Counted from the first letter of the stretch, positions 21,247 through 34,954 are shown. The stretch: 46,807 nucleotides of DNA from Heterotrichella gracilis (GCA_032358255.1 JAULBX010026497.1:1-46807), one strand, 5' to 3'. Notes: generated by a model from the letters alone, not told the origin. Made by a program: numbers and translations.

Positions 21247-24200
21247 TCAGTAGGCCAGCTGCGCCGTGCTCTGCAGCTGCGCGGCGCGCTGCTGCTTGAG
21301 CATCTGCTGGTACGCGTGGCGCCGCTTCTCCTCCTGGCGCGCCATCTGGCGCCGCCGCAGCTCGCGCAGCTCCTGGCACCGCGGCACCGGGCAGTTGGCC
21401 ACCGTGCACTGCTTTGCGTGCAGCTGGAGCAGCGCCCACATGCGCCTGCGCCAAGGGGAGAAGGCAGGGTCAGCACCAGTATCAGAGGGGTTAGAGCGAG
21501 TCAGCATGAAGCATGTGTTCCACCAAGGGGCATTGGCAACTCCATGGACCCCACACTCATACACAGACTTGTGACCTCTTTGATGCATGCTGGACCCTAC
21601 ACCATTATTCTGAACCCACACCTGCTCAAATGCACCACCCCGTGACTTTGTCTGGTGCATGTCGCCACGTGCTAGAACCCTATGTTCTACACCCTGAACC
21701 CTACACCCACCTGCACAGGTGGCAGCCCCCCGTGACCTTCTTGGTGCACGTCACCGCGTGCTGGAACAGCATCTTGACCTTCTTGCAGTTGGTGGAGTGA
21801 CACTGCGCGTTGTTGCAGGCGGAGGCGTGCACCACCAGGTGCAGGGTGCGCTGCAGCTGCACAGCGCGCTCGCGCCGCTCCTCCTCGGTGAGCCGCGTGC
21901 GGGTCTCGTCAACCTTGCGCGCATGCGGCTGCGGGGAGGGAGGTTGGGGTTCGGGTTTGGGGTTTAGGGTTATAATCTTGCCCACCTTAGGCGCATGCGG
22001 CTGCGGGGAGGGATGATGGGGTTAGGGTTTAGGGTTAACAGTCTGGTCCACCTTGTGCGCGTGCGGTGGGGGAGGGGGCAGTTCAGCCAGACAGCACACT
22101 TTCAGCCCCACGCGGAGCGCACTGATCAAAGTCAAGAGCATGCTCAGTATGGTCCCAAACCACCAACATAAAACTCTGAATGAAGCATCAAGCAGGTCAA
22201 TATTTGTAAACTCTGAATGAATGGTTGGAATTCCATCAAGCAGGTCAATATCTCTGGTATGAATCCCATCACGCCTGTCACTATCCATAACACTGATAAA
22301 TCCTCTGGCTCATACTACTTGGAATATGTATGGGATACCCCTCACCTGCAGCGGGTGCGGATGCGACTTGGTGGGGTCTTGATAGCACTTGCCGCACTGG
22401 TCAAAGTCGGTGCACACCGTGCATCGGAAACCCCCGCCCGGCTCAATCTCGGCATTGCACGTGTTGCAGGAGCAGGCAAACGCGGGCGCGCTTGGGTTGT
22501 GCAGGTGGTACAGCACCATCATGGAGCTGTGCTTGGCGCGGCGCAGGGAGTCAAATTGGTAGTGGTTGCCCTGGCAGAGGGACAGGAAGGCCTGCAGGGA
22601 AGAAGGGAAGAAACACAGTCAGCATGGAGGGAAGGAAAGCACAATAATGGATGCAGATTGGACGGTATAGCCAAGACTTTGAAGTTCGCAGGGGAGATGT
22701 AGTAGGTCACCAGTACTGGTTGGGTACTGCCATGGCAAGCAGACAGGAGGGCCTGGCATGGTAGTAGAAAATTCGCGGCGCCATGCAAGCCACAACAAGG
22801 ACGCCCAAGTTGCCACACCGCAGCACTGATTTAGACTGGCCAAAATGAACACCTGGGCACTCTTGGCGCACCAATCAACCCCACCCCAATGCCATGGCCC
22901 TAATCCTTACACCCAAAACCCTCCACCGCCTCCCACCTGGCGCGTGTCAAAGAACTCGCAGTCGATGTCCCCTATGTTGTCCTTGATCATGGGCACCTCC
23001 TCCACCTTGTCGCACCGCAGGTCCTGCAGGGAGATGCCTGAGGGCAGGCCCTTGGATCGGCCGCCGTTGGGCGCGTGCAGCGCCTGCGCCTCGCGCTGGT
23101 AGCAGTTGGCGCACAGCTGCAAGCGAGAAGAACAGCAACCTCAAAATTGTGAAACAAACATAGAAATTGAAGTGCAAACACGAATCAATTACACTAGCAT
23201 TTGGACGAGAAGTTACACAAGCAGCGCCAACATCCCACTACCTGGCACCGCATTCACAAGGCTGACCACTCAGCCTGGCTTACCCAACCTGCCTGCTGGT
23301 TGCATTGCAGCCAGGATGCTTGCAATGAACAATCTAGTTATGCCCCCTTACCTGGAAGCGCGACATTGACTGCACCGACTTGCCAGTGCCCGATCCAGGC
23401 GTCTCCAGGCTGATGCCCTCAAAGGTGCGCTCGGTTTTGACCGTCTTGGAGGGCGGCGCTGGGTGGTAATACCTGCGGGGACAACGCATTTTAGTTCACT
23501 TGGCCACGATGTGTAGCAAAAGCAGGGTGCTCGGCTTGGAAGGCAACATGGCTGTTTATTTTCTTTTTATAGAAACATATCTTCGATTTCTTAGAAACCC
23601 TGTTCTTTCCTACTGTTTTATTGACCTGCTTAATTATACCTCAACTTTCTTCGCAGCACCCGCCTATGTCCCACGATGGTGTTCTTCCTTCAGTTGCCCC
23701 CTGAAGCTCTCCCTCGGCTTATAACCTTCTACAGTTTAAGTTTTATCCGCGCGGTTTGAGACCCACAGGTACCCATTTTCCTACGCAGGCAGCACCCACC
23801 TCTGGCCCACGATGTACTCCCGGCAGAAGCTGCATGGCTCCTGCAGGTGCACCACGATGAAGTCCTCCTTCATGCCCTGGATGATCTCGCTGAGCTTGCA
23901 CATGAGGTGCTCGTCGGTGGAGCCGCCCAGGCCGTAGCGCTTGCCCTTGGCGCCCGTCTTGCTGCGCGCAGACCCCTTCTTGGACCCCTTGCCAGCCTGG
24001 CGCTGCTCCTCGCTGATGTTGCTCAGCGAATTCTCGGCCTCGCCTGGCCAGTAGTCGCCTGCACGCACGCGACATGGTCAATGCCCGCTTTAACCAGATA
24101 TCTACACCGCTTTTCTATCAAAAACCACGAGAAAACCTTCTGAGTGGCTCTGCTCGCTGACGTTCTTAACGAGTGCTCGGCCATAGATGCATTGGGTTCT

Positions 24201-27200
24201 GACTTCAATGTGGTAATATAATTCTGTTCCAGTTAACTCACATTCTACTGTAAAAATTGCTATTATTTTTTTTGGTCTGAACAATGGTTTCCATTCATCT
24301 TCTTCTTGCGTACCGTCAAAGTAGGGCAGGTGCATGGCGCTGCACTTGTCCAGCCTGTGGTCCTTGCCCCCTTCGAAGAAGGTGTCGAAGAGGTTGGAGA
24401 TGTAGGTGACGATGCCCTCCTCCTTGGCGCGCCGCAGCAGCGACAGGTACCACTCCCGCAGCCGGTCGGAGCGGGGCGTCTTCTGGCGGTTGGGGTGGCA
24501 GTACAGGATGTAGTCGTCGCCCTGCACAGGTCACGGGGGTCAGCGGCAGGGGGTGGCGGTGCAGGGTGTAGCCAACGCCCAGCAAAGTCTCCACCCCCCC
24601 ACACAGCCCCCCCCTCTTTCCCCCGCTTACCCGCACAGCCCCCATACCCTCGACGCAGGGCAGATACAGAAGCACATGCAGCTTGTGGTGTCACCCTACA
24701 AGGCCACCTCCACCCCCACTCCGTCACCTAGAGCAGCAGGCAGTCCAAGACGTACATATACATATACCACCTCCTTCACCCTCTCGAAATAGCCACGCAC
24801 AATCCATGGCGCACCATCGAGCGCAGGCAGAACCACAACCACCAAACGTTACCACCTCCCTACACATCCCGCAGCCACCACCACCACCACCCACATCCAC
24901 CAACTCCTCACCTGCAGCGGCGGGCATGCCCAGATGTACATGGACGTGTACCCCGCCTGCTTCACCCACTTGAGGTAGCCCATGAGCAGCTCGTGGTACA
25001 CCAGCGAGCGCAGCGCCATGCCCGGCCGGTTGGCTGCCTGCACCTCGTCGGGCATGAAGTACTTGACCGAGTCCAGGTAGGACAGGTACACGCACTTTTT
25101 GTTGGGCAGCGGGTTGGTGTCGTCGTACTCCTGCATGTACAGGCAGTACAGGCACACGTCCACGCCGTCGATGCGCTGGAACATGAGGATCACCTGCGCA
25201 AGAAAAGGAAAATATATAAGAATGAGTAGAAATGTGATAACAGTGCAGTACAGGCACACATCCATGCAGCAACAGTATGGCCCGTGGCAAGGTGTCTATG
25301 GATTCGATGATCTGAGCGTCTTAGGCATGCAAATCTAGAGGGAGCAGATGAGGCCATGCAGGGTTCAGGGTTCACCTTTTGCTTGTACAGGAACGCGTCC
25401 GGGTAGCCCTCGTCCTTGAACGCCGCCATGAAGCGCGGCTTGATGTCCAGGCGTTTGGTCACATTGTTGATCACGCGGATGGTGATGCCCTCCGCGGTGG
25501 GCACCTCGTGCGGGAGCTTGCCCTGCGCAAAGCGAGCACACCAGGTGAGCATCGGCACACCTTCAACTCCGCGGGGCCCCGCCCGCCACCACCATGTGGT
25601 GAATTCCTACTACCAGAGCCCCAAGACCCTGGCTAGCGGGCGTTGAAACCCTGGATGGTGATGCATCAGCAGTAACTTGCCCTGACCACATCGAGCACGC
25701 CGAGCAAAACAAAACCCTCAGACACTTCACTTATAACCCAGCACAGCCCACCTGTAGCACCCGCCGGTGCAAGCAGCACCGCTCACAACCCTGATCTCAA
25801 CCCTCAAACCCTACACCGCGCTCACCTGCAGCACTGCGCGCTCCTGCCTCTCCGCCGCCAGCGCTGCCTCCACCCGCCGCTGCAGCGCGTCGCTCAGCTC
25901 CGTGGTTGGCAGGTCCTTGGCTTCAAGCATGGACTGCGGCCGGACAATCACGGGCTTGCGCTCGCCGCGCTGCAGGCCTGTGTGCACAGGGTTTAGGGTT
26001 TTAGGGTTAAGGCTCCTTGGTCAGCAGAATGGACTACAGCCACACAGGAGTGGGCTAACTATAGGGTGTAGTAGTGTATTGGTCCTTGGCCTCCAGCATG
26101 GACTGCAGACATGGGCCTGCTTAGGGCTAAGGTTCAAGGTTTAAGGGCAAAGTCAGGCCAGGGAATGTGGCTGGCAGCATTTCAGCGACAGTCCGTGGCA
26201 GCGCAGTACACACCAGTGTGGGGAGATTGCTAAGGCCGGACAAAAGCAATGCAACCCTGTCGTGTCGACTCATCTGAAAGTTTAGGGTTTAGGGTTTGCC
26301 CACCTGCCAGCAGGCATAGTGGGCACCAGTATGGCCTCCCCTCCTCGTTGCGCCCCTTGTTGAACAGCCCGCAGATCTGGTGCACCCACTTCTGGCACAG
26401 GTCGCACTCCACCCACCCCTCCTCGATCTGCAGAGGCGCATACACCCACTCAGGTCAACAGCTTGCATTTTTATTGTATACATATAAACCCTGATGTTCT
26501 TCGCTTCTTGGTGCAAATCCTGTCCAGCCATCCTGATTTTCATCCTTTCCTACGCTACCACCACACACCTCCTCGTCATTCTTGCGCTTCTCAAGCTCCG
26601 ACTTGCGCACAGGGAAGCCATCCAGCTCCAGCTTGTCGGTCTTGAGCTCGGTCATGCAGGAGTGACACCAGTGGCCCTTGACCTCGGCGTTGGCGGGGGT
26701 GGAGTAGAACACCTGGCCGCGCTTGATGCGCTGGCCGCAGCAGGTGCAGTACAGCGAGGGTGGCTCAAAGGTGAGGCGCACCAAGCCGCACACAAAGCAC
26801 AGGCTCTCGTCGTTGTAGTTGACGGGCAGCAGCGGGCCCTTGGCTTTCCCTGCAGGGTTTAGAGTTTAGTGTTAAGGGCAAGACAGCAAGACCTGTCCTT
26901 CTTTGTAGTTGCCTCACAGCAGCGGGCCCTTGGCTTTCCCCGGAACCGTCCCTGGGTACCCCCGCCCTGATCCCCTCCCTTGTAAGTATGTTCATGTGGC
27001 CCATGGCCCTACCTACCGACCGCCTCGCCCCCTCGCACCGCACCAACATTACACCCGCTGCATTTCCATCCACCTGCCCCGCCGTGCGCCGCCGCGCGTA
27101 GATTTTCCAGGTGCGCCCTGGTTTCCTCCCATGGGAAGCACTCCCACATGCAGGCGCCAAGCAACACCCAGCCCTTCGTGTCCTAACCCATTCCCCCTCA

Positions 27201-27519
27201 CTGGAGAAAGTGATCCCATAAAGCAGCACTGACCAGGCCACTGCCCATCCCAGGGATGCAGCACAGCCCATGCAACCCTGCAGCAACCCTCTCCACAACT
27301 CGGGAATAATGCACACCAAGCGTCCATACATTACATGCCTAAATCGCGTGTGTTTGCATGCATGTGTTGCCACCCACCTGCCCCGCCCTGCGCCGCCGCG
27401 CGCAGCTTGTCCAGGTGTGTCCTGATCTCCTCCGCAGTGAAGCACTCGCACAGTGAGGTGCCAGGCATCTGGCCGCTCATCGACATGCGCGCCCGCTTCT
27501 GGGGGGGGCCTTCCACCCC

Positions 27520-27551
<32 letters not shown>

Positions 27552-30500
27552 GCTGCTGGAACTGTTGCACCTGCGGCAGTGGTCACAAGTTTTTCACTTT
27601 CTTTGTTGTTGCCAGTGACTAGGGCCAGTCAATGGTCAAAGGCCATTTATTCCCCATCACCATTCTTGTTGTATGACGTTTCTCGCTGCGGGAACCCCCA
27701 AAACCTCGTTATTTTTAACGTACTGGCCACCCACAATTCTCCATTTCCGGAGGATTTGCCAGAGTTGATAAATAACCAGTAAGCTCTAAGCACTGACCTG
27801 CATTTGCTGCTGCTGGCGCTGCATCTGCATTTGCTGCTGCTGCTGCAAGTTGGGCTGGTTGACGGGTATCATGGTCATGGGGGACAGGCCCACGTTGCCG
27901 TTGAGGAGCGCAGGGTTGCCCTGCGTGGTTAGGGAATTCGGGTTAGGGTTTAGGGTTAGAGAATTCAAGTTAGGGTCTAGGGTTGATGGGTGTCATGTCC
28001 TGACAGGCAGGCGTGCACAGCTATAAACACGCGGTATAAGCCTGGTAAGCAGTGTTTAAAAGCGCGAGCGTGCAACAGTCGCCCCAAACCTGGCTGTGGC
28101 AGTGAAAACCCTTGTACCTGGCTGACTATGAGAAGGCCCCAGTAGCTAAAACATAGGTTACAGTGAAAGGCATTCCCAGCCATAAAAAGAAAAGTCAACG
28201 TACCTGGCCCATCTGCCCATTCATCTGCAGCTGCGCCTGCTGCATGCGGGCCTCCTGCATCCTGCGCGCCTGCTCCTGCTGTTGCTGCTGCTGGTGCTGC
28301 TGCTGGTGCGCAACCTGCTGCTGCTGCTGCTGGGCAACTTGCTGCTGCTGGGCAACTTGCTGCTGCTGGAGGGAACATATTACAGGATTAGGTAGATAGG
28401 TAGGTAGTGAGTACATGCATTTCCAGCAAAAAATTGGAAAAAGGTTCAGTCAGTCAGCTTTGCTGCTGCCAAAGGGAACGAGTCAGGTAAAAGTCAAACA
28501 ACAGCAGCAAAAAGCAGGGTCTGGAGTCTGGCGATATGTACACGTTAACAGGAGGTAGAAAGCAACACCCTTAGCCAAGACAAGGTTTCTGGTACGGTTG
28601 ACTAGTGAAGCTCCTCTAGTGATGCAGCGCTTCACACAGGGAGTTGAAAGGAAACACCAGCACAGCAGGCAGGGGGCGGCGCGCGGGGCAACGCCCGGGT
28701 TGCGTCACAGGTACTATGCACAGTACACACCCAGCAAGGTTTTTAAGCCAATCCTGGCCTGTGTTTTGACCTGGACCTGACTGGCGTGTGACCCTAGCGT
28801 GACCCTAACCACTACAGGCTGCGGCGGTACCTTCTGCATGGCCAGGTTCTTCTGCGTGATGTACTGCTTCACAGGAGCGCACACGGGGCAGTTTGCGTTC
28901 TTGCAGCGCTGGTGGTGCTTCAGGAGCTCCTTGGAGGCGGTGCAGCGGGGGTACTGGCAGTTGGTGTCCTGCGCAACGAGGTGTCGAAGGTAGGTGATCG
29001 AGAGTTCCAAGCAGGCGTCAAGCTATTTACTTGGTGGCAGTAGGTGTGCGCCGCACCCCTACTCAGTAAGCCAGCACAGGTGCTCGGCTGGAAAGCCTTT
29101 GCCGCGTTTGCGACTGTTAGTTTGTGAGTTGCACACAGGGTCAAGATAGTTTACAGCAAGTCGGTCAGTTACTTGCAGTTGGTGACCTAGGTCAAGAGAC
29201 GCCGACAAAGGTTCCCAACTAGCTCAACCTTCACCCAAGTCTAACACAGTGCAGTCACTCTGCATAGGCCCACCCGCCTAAGGGTGGAAGATAGGCCCAC
29301 CCACCTTGCACTGGAATATGTGCCGCCAGAGCTGCTTGGCCACCGTGCAGTTCTGCCCATACTGGCACTGCCCGTCGGGGGCGTTGCACTTGGCGCAGTG
29401 CCGCAGGAACAGCAGCCAGCGCTGTTGCTTCAGGATGGTCTGGCGCTGCTGGTCGGAGCGCGCTTGCGCGTCGGGGTCGTTGGGGCCCCCTTGGTCACCC
29501 GCTGCGGACCAGGGAACAGAACAGGTCAGGGGCTGGGTTGAGGGTTTAGCGGGTTACGCGTTAAGAGGTTTAGGGTTAAGTATCTACGCGTCGGGGGCGT
29601 TGAAGTGGCCCAGGTCACCGCTTCGCACCACGAAAGCATGTAGGGTGACGGGTATGCGTTGGTGTCGCTGGACCCCACTGCTTACCTGCACCAACTCCAA
29701 GGTCAACCCTGCTAAGTTTGAGAACTAGCTACTTTTTACTCGCATCCAAGCACGGCCAAGTTTGCAAACACGCTTGCACAGTTTGTAACATCCAGCCTTC
29801 TTTCTCACTAATGCCTTGGTACAGTTATGGAAAACTAGCAAGTGGCCCTAAGTGCCCCCACAGCCCATTTTTCAAAACCAAACCCCCACTATGGTTCGCT
29901 CTATAGCCACCAGATACCTAGCCAACCAGCAAAAGAGGCACCAACAACAGCAGAAAGACAAACCTTGTATTTGCGGCGTCAGCATGGGCAGCGTTTGGCT
30001 GAGGATCCCTGGTTGCGCCAGGTTACCCGCACCAAGGCCCTGCTGCATCAGCGGGCTGGGCTGGGAGTTGTTTCCCAATGGGACCATGTTGTTGCCCAGG
30101 GGCGCCATGCCGGGAACTGCGGAATCGAAAACAGCTGATTAGCAACTGGTGCTCCTATAGTGCACAATCAACAGAAGGGTTCAGGACAGGACCACTCGCC
30201 GTGAACCGTGCAACACTGACTGCTAACCTCTCTCTGCTGCTGGAGTAGATGTGAGCAAGTAACAAACTAGGCTGGCTACAAGCAGTCAGTCAGACAAATA
30301 TGCACTATACTAGCAAGTGCAGCAAAGGGTTACTATGAAGCATTGCCACCATTTATTAGAGTGAGCAGCTCTGCACGCCAGCACTAAGCAGGCCTTTCCT
30401 GATACTGCAACACCAGCCAGTCTAGCTGGCAACAAGCAGGAGGTGGTTGGCAAACTACGCGCAATCTGTCGGTCAAAGGCAGGCAAAGGGTGGTCCCAGA

Positions 30501-32406
30501 GCAACAAGTACCTGCAGCGGCGTTCTGCTGCTGTTGTTGCTGCTGCTGCTGTTGCTGCTGTTGCTGCTGCTGCTGCTGCACCTGGTTGACTTGCCCCAGT
30601 GGCACCATACCCTGCATCTGTTGCTGCTGGTTTGGAGCACCCACCGGCACCATGCCAGCGTTGAGCTGCAGCATGTTCCCCCCTTGCATCTGCACCGCAC
30701 AGCAAGCAACCAAGTTAGTACGAGCGCCACAGCCAGGTTAGCACTACTGGGTATGCCTTACCCCAACTCAACAGCCCAAGGCTTGTCGAACCACTGCTCA
30801 CAATGTGCCAGATAGATGCCAGCCATTATGGCATACCCCAACACCACAAGGGCATTTTTTCAAACCCAGCGACAGGTACATCATAAACACAGAACTGAGC
30901 AACCCACGGCGTACCTGCAACTGCTGTTGTTGCTGCTGCTGCTGCTGTTGGTGGTGCTGCACCTGCACCGCCATTGGGTTCTGTGCGCCAGACACTGGAA
31001 CCTGCATCCCACCTCCCATCTGGGCTGGCACCATTCCTACAGGCCACACATATAGACTGTCAGCGCGGCTCAAGGATGCTCGTTTGTGTGCAACTTCAAG
31101 TGGGTAAGTCTATGAGTGGCTACAGAGCGCTGACATAGCAGAGCACTGTGTGGAAAGATGTGCGTTAGACATCATGTGGGTACCTGCACCCAATGGGTGC
31201 CATGAGGACCCCTCACAACCTCTCCAACTCACCGTTGATCATAATCCGCTGTGGCTGCTGCGCCTGAGGTTGAGCAACCTGCAAGGGCATAGCGCGCTTG
31301 TCAGAACTAGTTGGGTGGGTGTGGATGTTCAGTGGTAGGAGGCAAGTCATCTAGTGCAGTGGCCTGCAGTCCGCAGCAATTGTTGCTGCAGAGGTTGTTA
31401 CCTGAATGGTGCCGCCAGGGCCTGCATTCCATTCTCGTTGACCCCTGAGAAGCACAGGAGCGCCATTGCTCATCACTGACCCACTCCCTGCTTGCAATGC
31501 AGCCTGCCCCCTCAGGATGCCTGGCTGCATCTGCGGTTGCTGCATGTTGCTGACAGTCACCAGGTTGACTGTGCTATCCGCCTTCGGCAATGCTGGGCCC
31601 GACATGGTCATATTCTGTGCCCCGTTCAGCGAAGGTTGCTGCTGGAGCCGATAGTTGACATTGGGATTGTTCATGCCGGTGTTGGTCACAAAACCCGTTC
31701 CAGCCGCTCCCAGGTTGATGGAACCCTGCAAACCCACGTTAGCTTGCCCTTGAAGCATTCCCGCTTGCATCGGCACAGGCTGCGCCCCCGGCTGCTGCAC
31801 TACCTGGCCCATTTGGTTTGTGAAGTTCATCTGCTGCCCCAGGTTAGGACCGGAAACAAACCCGTTGCTGCCGGGGAATTGCTGCAAAGTGATCCCCCCA
31901 GCAGGACGGGCTTGCTGCTGAGAGGTGTTTCGAGACACCATTTGCCTAGCGACCTTCTGAAGCCGCAGCTCAAGCGTTCCTGCGTCTTCATACTCGTCCT
32001 GTGTACCCAGTAACAACACCAATCAGCACTGGGTGCAGGCAGAAAAGGCGAGGATTATAGCCATGAAAACAAGCGGTAGCCGCACCCGAGACTTGGCAGT
32101 CTTGTACAAAGCCTCTTCGAGCCTTTTTATGAAGTCCGGCAGCTTGTCTTGCCACTCTTGCGTCACATTGGGCTTCTTTTGGTTGAACAGAAGGAAGCTG
32201 AGCACAGGGAAACACAGCGTTCAGCGTCCAGCAGACGGTCAGTGAGCACCGGAAACGGACAGGATGCAAGTCTACAATGCTCCATCTTACATCTGGTTGA
32301 TAAGGTTCTTCCTGGTGGGGTTGTCCTGCTCGCTGTGCCAAGTCCTCCAGTTGGTTGCCTGTCTCTGGGGGGCCTGCCCTGATGGCACCCCCTGTTGCGG
32401 CAGCAT
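21247..32406 (-). CDS. HAC1: p300/CBP-type histone acetyltransferase, plant HAC family, 24 exons
   Basis: Nuclear transcriptional co-activator that acetylates histones using acetyl-CoA. The joined exons give 1517 aa. Residues about 20-95 match the N-terminal KIX-like region of plant HACs ('[16 protein letters not shown]', '[18 protein letters not shown]'). Gln-rich linkers follow to about 440. TAZ1 spans about 465-550 with its Cys/His ligands ('[19 protein letters not shown]', '[13 protein letters not shown]'). Cys-rich and PHD fingers lie at 735-847 ('[19 protein letters not shown]'). The HAT domain spans about 850-1240 ('[16 protein letters not shown]', '[19 protein letters not shown]'). 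A ZZ finger lies near 1345-1380 ('[16 protein letters not shown]') and TAZ2 at 1400-1490 ('[16 protein letters not shown]'). There is no bromodomain, as in land-plant HACs. The ATG at 32406 directly precedes the conserved N-terminal region; TGA is at 21247-21249. Confidence 0.95.
21565..21772. repeat. HAC exon 23 3' part, degenerate intronic copies
   Basis: 21636-21683 resembles 21723-21772: CCCCGTGAC.TT.T.TGGTGCA, then GTC.CC(A/G)CGTGCT(A/G)GAAC. A weaker third copy may lie near 21568-21600. Both copies are in the exon 23-24 intron within TAZ2. Confidence 0.65.
21915..22075. repeat. HAC exon 23 acceptor edge in three copies with telomere-like filler
   Basis: The true edge is CTTGCGCGCATGCGG|CTGCGGGGAGGG at 21914-21940. 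Copies follow near 21985-22012 and 22050-22075. TTTAGGG-like tracts lie between them at about 21953-21970 and 22020-22037. The middle copy keeps a complete CCCCGCAG acceptor. Confidence 0.85.
25910..26120. repeat. HAC exon 15 5' region with two intronic copies and telomere-like filler
   Basis: GGTCCTTGGC.TC.AGCATGGACTGC.G occurs in exon 15 near 25911. Related segments lie near 26011-26045 and 26080-26110. A GGGTTTAGGGTTTTAGGG tract lies at about 25987-26006 between the exon and the first copy. Confidence 0.75.
26825..26942. repeat. HAC exon 13 5' edge, copy in the upstream intron
   Basis: CAGCAGCGGGCCCTTGGCTTTCCC is present at about 26827-26850 (exon edge) and about 26918-26941. The filler between includes GGGTTTAGAGTTTAG. 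Confidence 0.85.
27074..27440. repeat. HAC exon 12 3' end with donor, duplicated
   Basis: 27071-27130 copies 27375-27434: CACCTGCCCCGCC.TGCGCC, then GCCGCGCG, TCCAGGTG and TCCTCC. The copy lies about 304 bp downstream in the intron and keeps the donor. Confidence 0.8.
27378..31036 (-). repeat. Polyglutamine-coding CAG/CAA runs in HAC linker exons
   Basis: Gln runs are coded in the exons at 30915-31036, 30512-30689, 28204-28365, 27798-27920 and 27378-27570. Several run up to an exon end, for example ten or more Gln at the 30512-30689 3' end and twelve at the 27378-27570 5' end. The codons are mixed CAG and CAA. Gln-rich linkers are usual in HAC and CBP/p300 proteins. Confidence 0.85.
29455..29627. 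repeat. HAC exon 8 5' end, degenerate copy
   Basis: 29583-29627 resembles 29468-29508: GCGTCGGGG.CGTTG, then GGCCC..GGTCACC.GCT. TTTAGGG-like sequence at about 29565-29576 lies between them. Confidence 0.65.
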
Positions 32407-33347
32407 ATTGCTAGACCGTAGAAGGTAACATAGCCACCGGTGGTTTCAAACCTGAAGTGCCAACGAACTAGCTGCTAGCAAGCCTTGCTTTGCCCACTTT
32501 ATCAACCTGGCTTGAAACCCAGGTGAAAACTGCTCGAGGCGGAGTGGCCAGGGGGTGTATGAGATGCAAATTCCCTCCCGAAGGTCGATATGATAGTAGT
32601 TCACAACGAGGAAGGATTACACATCAAACCTGATCAGGGGTTCTATGATGGAAATATAATGCAACAGGGGGTTATAAATGACCCTTTCATCATATGTGAT
32701 CATACATAGATTACCCCAAATCAATACGCTGGAGGGTTTGCGGGGCCCAATAAGGGTATACTTTTTCCCTTTGCCGCGCGCGACCGAGTGCAGCAAGTGT
32801 TGTTCGGTCAGGCGTGACGAGTCTCCACCACCACATTGCCGAGGGCAGGACATCATAGTTCAAAATACTTAAAGCTTTACTACGAAGGTGGCAGCAGGGG
32901 AGGAGTGAAGCTGTGGCCAGGCCTTGGATTGGACTTTGTCATCACCCAGCCACAAGGGAAAATGGTTGCGAGAAGGGTGCACAGAATTGTATACACATGT
33001 TATGTGTTATATTGGGATAATATCAAGCCAACGAACGGTCCACGAGTCAACGAACAATTCAGGAAAAAGAGGCACGCTGTACTGTGGGACTGGCAGGCAT
33101 TAGGTCAGGTGCCTCGTGCACCCAAAACAGTACACTGGTTGTTTAGAGTATCACCGTTGCACAAGGCACTGCAGCCACCACTCATGGGCCCAAGGGACTC
33201 GCAGTTCTCCCTGACCTATCCAACGTCTGGTGCACTGCCCTCCAGTTAGCAAGGGGGTGCAAAAGGTGGGCGGATGCCCAAAAAGGTGGGCGCAGCCTAA
33301 GCGCTCACAATGTAGCTTGCAAAGCCACCAAATCCCTGCTGAGTGGC
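32407..33347. other. Spacer between the EAF1-like 3' end and the HAC start
   Basis: About 940 bp that must hold the EAF1-like 3' UTR and the HAC promoter and 5' UTR. I see no gene and no clear TATA box. AT-rich stretches occur at 32580-32720. Confidence 0.55.
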
Positions 33348-34954
33348 TCAGGGGTTGGTGTTTGTGGGCTGCACCCCTGGCTGCAACACTGGGATGCCAA
33401 ACTGCCCTTGCGGCATGGCAATCTGCATGGGCGCTCCAATAGCCTGGGACCCCAATCCCTGCGGGAGCGCCATCGCCATCCCGGGAGGCATCACCTGCAG
33501 CGCTGCGGCTGCGGCCTGCGGCGAGCTTGCTATCCCGCGCGCCTGCCCGTTCTGCGCCAAGGCGATCGACGCCATGGGCGACTGCATGGCCACAGCGCCG
33601 AGCTGCCCTGGTTGCAGAACTGGCGCCATGGCTTGTAGCTGCAGCCAGGTCACAGGGACAAGTGAGTCACCAGACCCGTGTGTATCAGTATGCAACGCAT
33701 CCATCCCAGTGCTTCAAGCCGCCGCCTCTCAACAAAAATGCTGGTGAGATTGTTGGGCAACTAAATAACAACCCATAGCATGCATGCAACCTCCACTGCC
33801 AGCGCTGGGGTAGCTCCTCAACCAACCCAAACTACACCAACCAAATACAGCGTAGGGGAAACAAGCTATTGGTTTACCAGGTCCCTGCTGATGCCTGCAC
33901 CTAGCAAGGAAAGGCCAGTCACAGGACTGGGCAAGTTGGTGTGCAACCAGGTGTGCAGCGTGTACCAACCTGGAACACAGCAGCTGGGGCCGCCCCCGCA
34001 CGTATGCCCTGCACGCCAGGCGCCAGTGCCCCCATCACCTGCTGGCTCTGCTGTAGCCGCTGCTGCACCTGGAACTGGGCCTGCTGCTGCATCGCGGCGA
34101 CTTGCGCTTGCGAGGCTGCACGCGGGGCACACAGTCTCAGTCAGCAGGGAATCCCAGTGGGGCACCCTTGCCCAAACAAGGCGCCAGGGTTTCTATGGGG
34201 CAGGCACTTGGCAGCGGTTTGCAAAGGGCGAAATTGCATAGGGTGTGGCCGCTATTGGACTGGCCATTCTGCTGCAGCGCGGCAATTTGTGCTTGCGAGG
34301 CTGCACACAGGTTCAGCTGCTGCTTGTTGGTCTTCCGCTGCTCCGGAGTTTAGGAATCAGGGTGTAGGGTTTGGGTTCAGGCCCACCTTGCACAGTACCC
34401 TGCGTCGCCTGCTGCTGCTGCCGCTTCTGCAGCTGCTGCACGATGGCGTTGCGCTGCTGAGGGGTCAGCTGCTGGCCGTTGAACTCCCCGGTCTGCAGGA
34501 TCTGCTGCAGTTTCTGGTAGGAGATGTTGACGGTGCGCGTCTGGCTCAGTCCCTGCTGCTGCTGTGCCCCTGGTTGGCCCTGCGCCTGCGCCTGCGCCTG
34601 CGCCTGCGCTTGGAGCTGGGCTTGGACCTGCGCCTGGACCTGGGCCTGCACACGGGGGAAGGATTTCACTTAGGGTTTTCTGGCATTATTGTAGTTGGTG
34701 AGCTGCCAATTTTGAACCTAACTCTGAACTCACTCCCGTAGCGGTTCAGAGTTAGGTTTCCTACTTAGTAGGAAGCGAAGGCAGGTTGTGAGGGACAACG
34801 TGTGCGCTCACGAGCAATGGACACAACTCGGGCGTGGCACTTGGCCAGGAGTATGGCGTGTGGCCATTGCTGGTGGATGCATGGTACTGATACTGTAACT
34901 GTAACACCGACACAGGTTGGCGTAGCTTCTGGCCGTACCTGCATCGCGGCAGCC

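Larger units (their letters stand above)
21247..32406 (-). other. Exon map of the HAC gene
   Basis: Coding exons in transcript order: 32291-32406, 32086-32197, 31402-31998, 31233-31278, 30915-31036, 30512-30689, 29964-30116, 29305-29501, 28831-28968, 28204-28365, 27798-27920, 27378-27570, 26569-26849, 26304-26427, 25826-25977, 25376-25522, 24912-25193, 24314-24521, 23800-24058, 23352-23472, 22937-23116, 22346-22591, 21711-21928, 21247-21445. All junctions are GT-AG and phase-consistent, total 4554 nt. TAZ1 is split by the 29305/28968 junction and TAZ2 by the 21711/21445 junction. The Gln-rich exons (31402-31998 and 30915-27378) have the weakest homology support, though phases still close. Confidence 0.8.

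Noticed and set aside
21247..32406. Bromodomain expected in a CBP/p300 protein
   Set aside because: None is found between TAZ1 and the HAT domain. Plant HAC proteins lack it, so absence fits the family.
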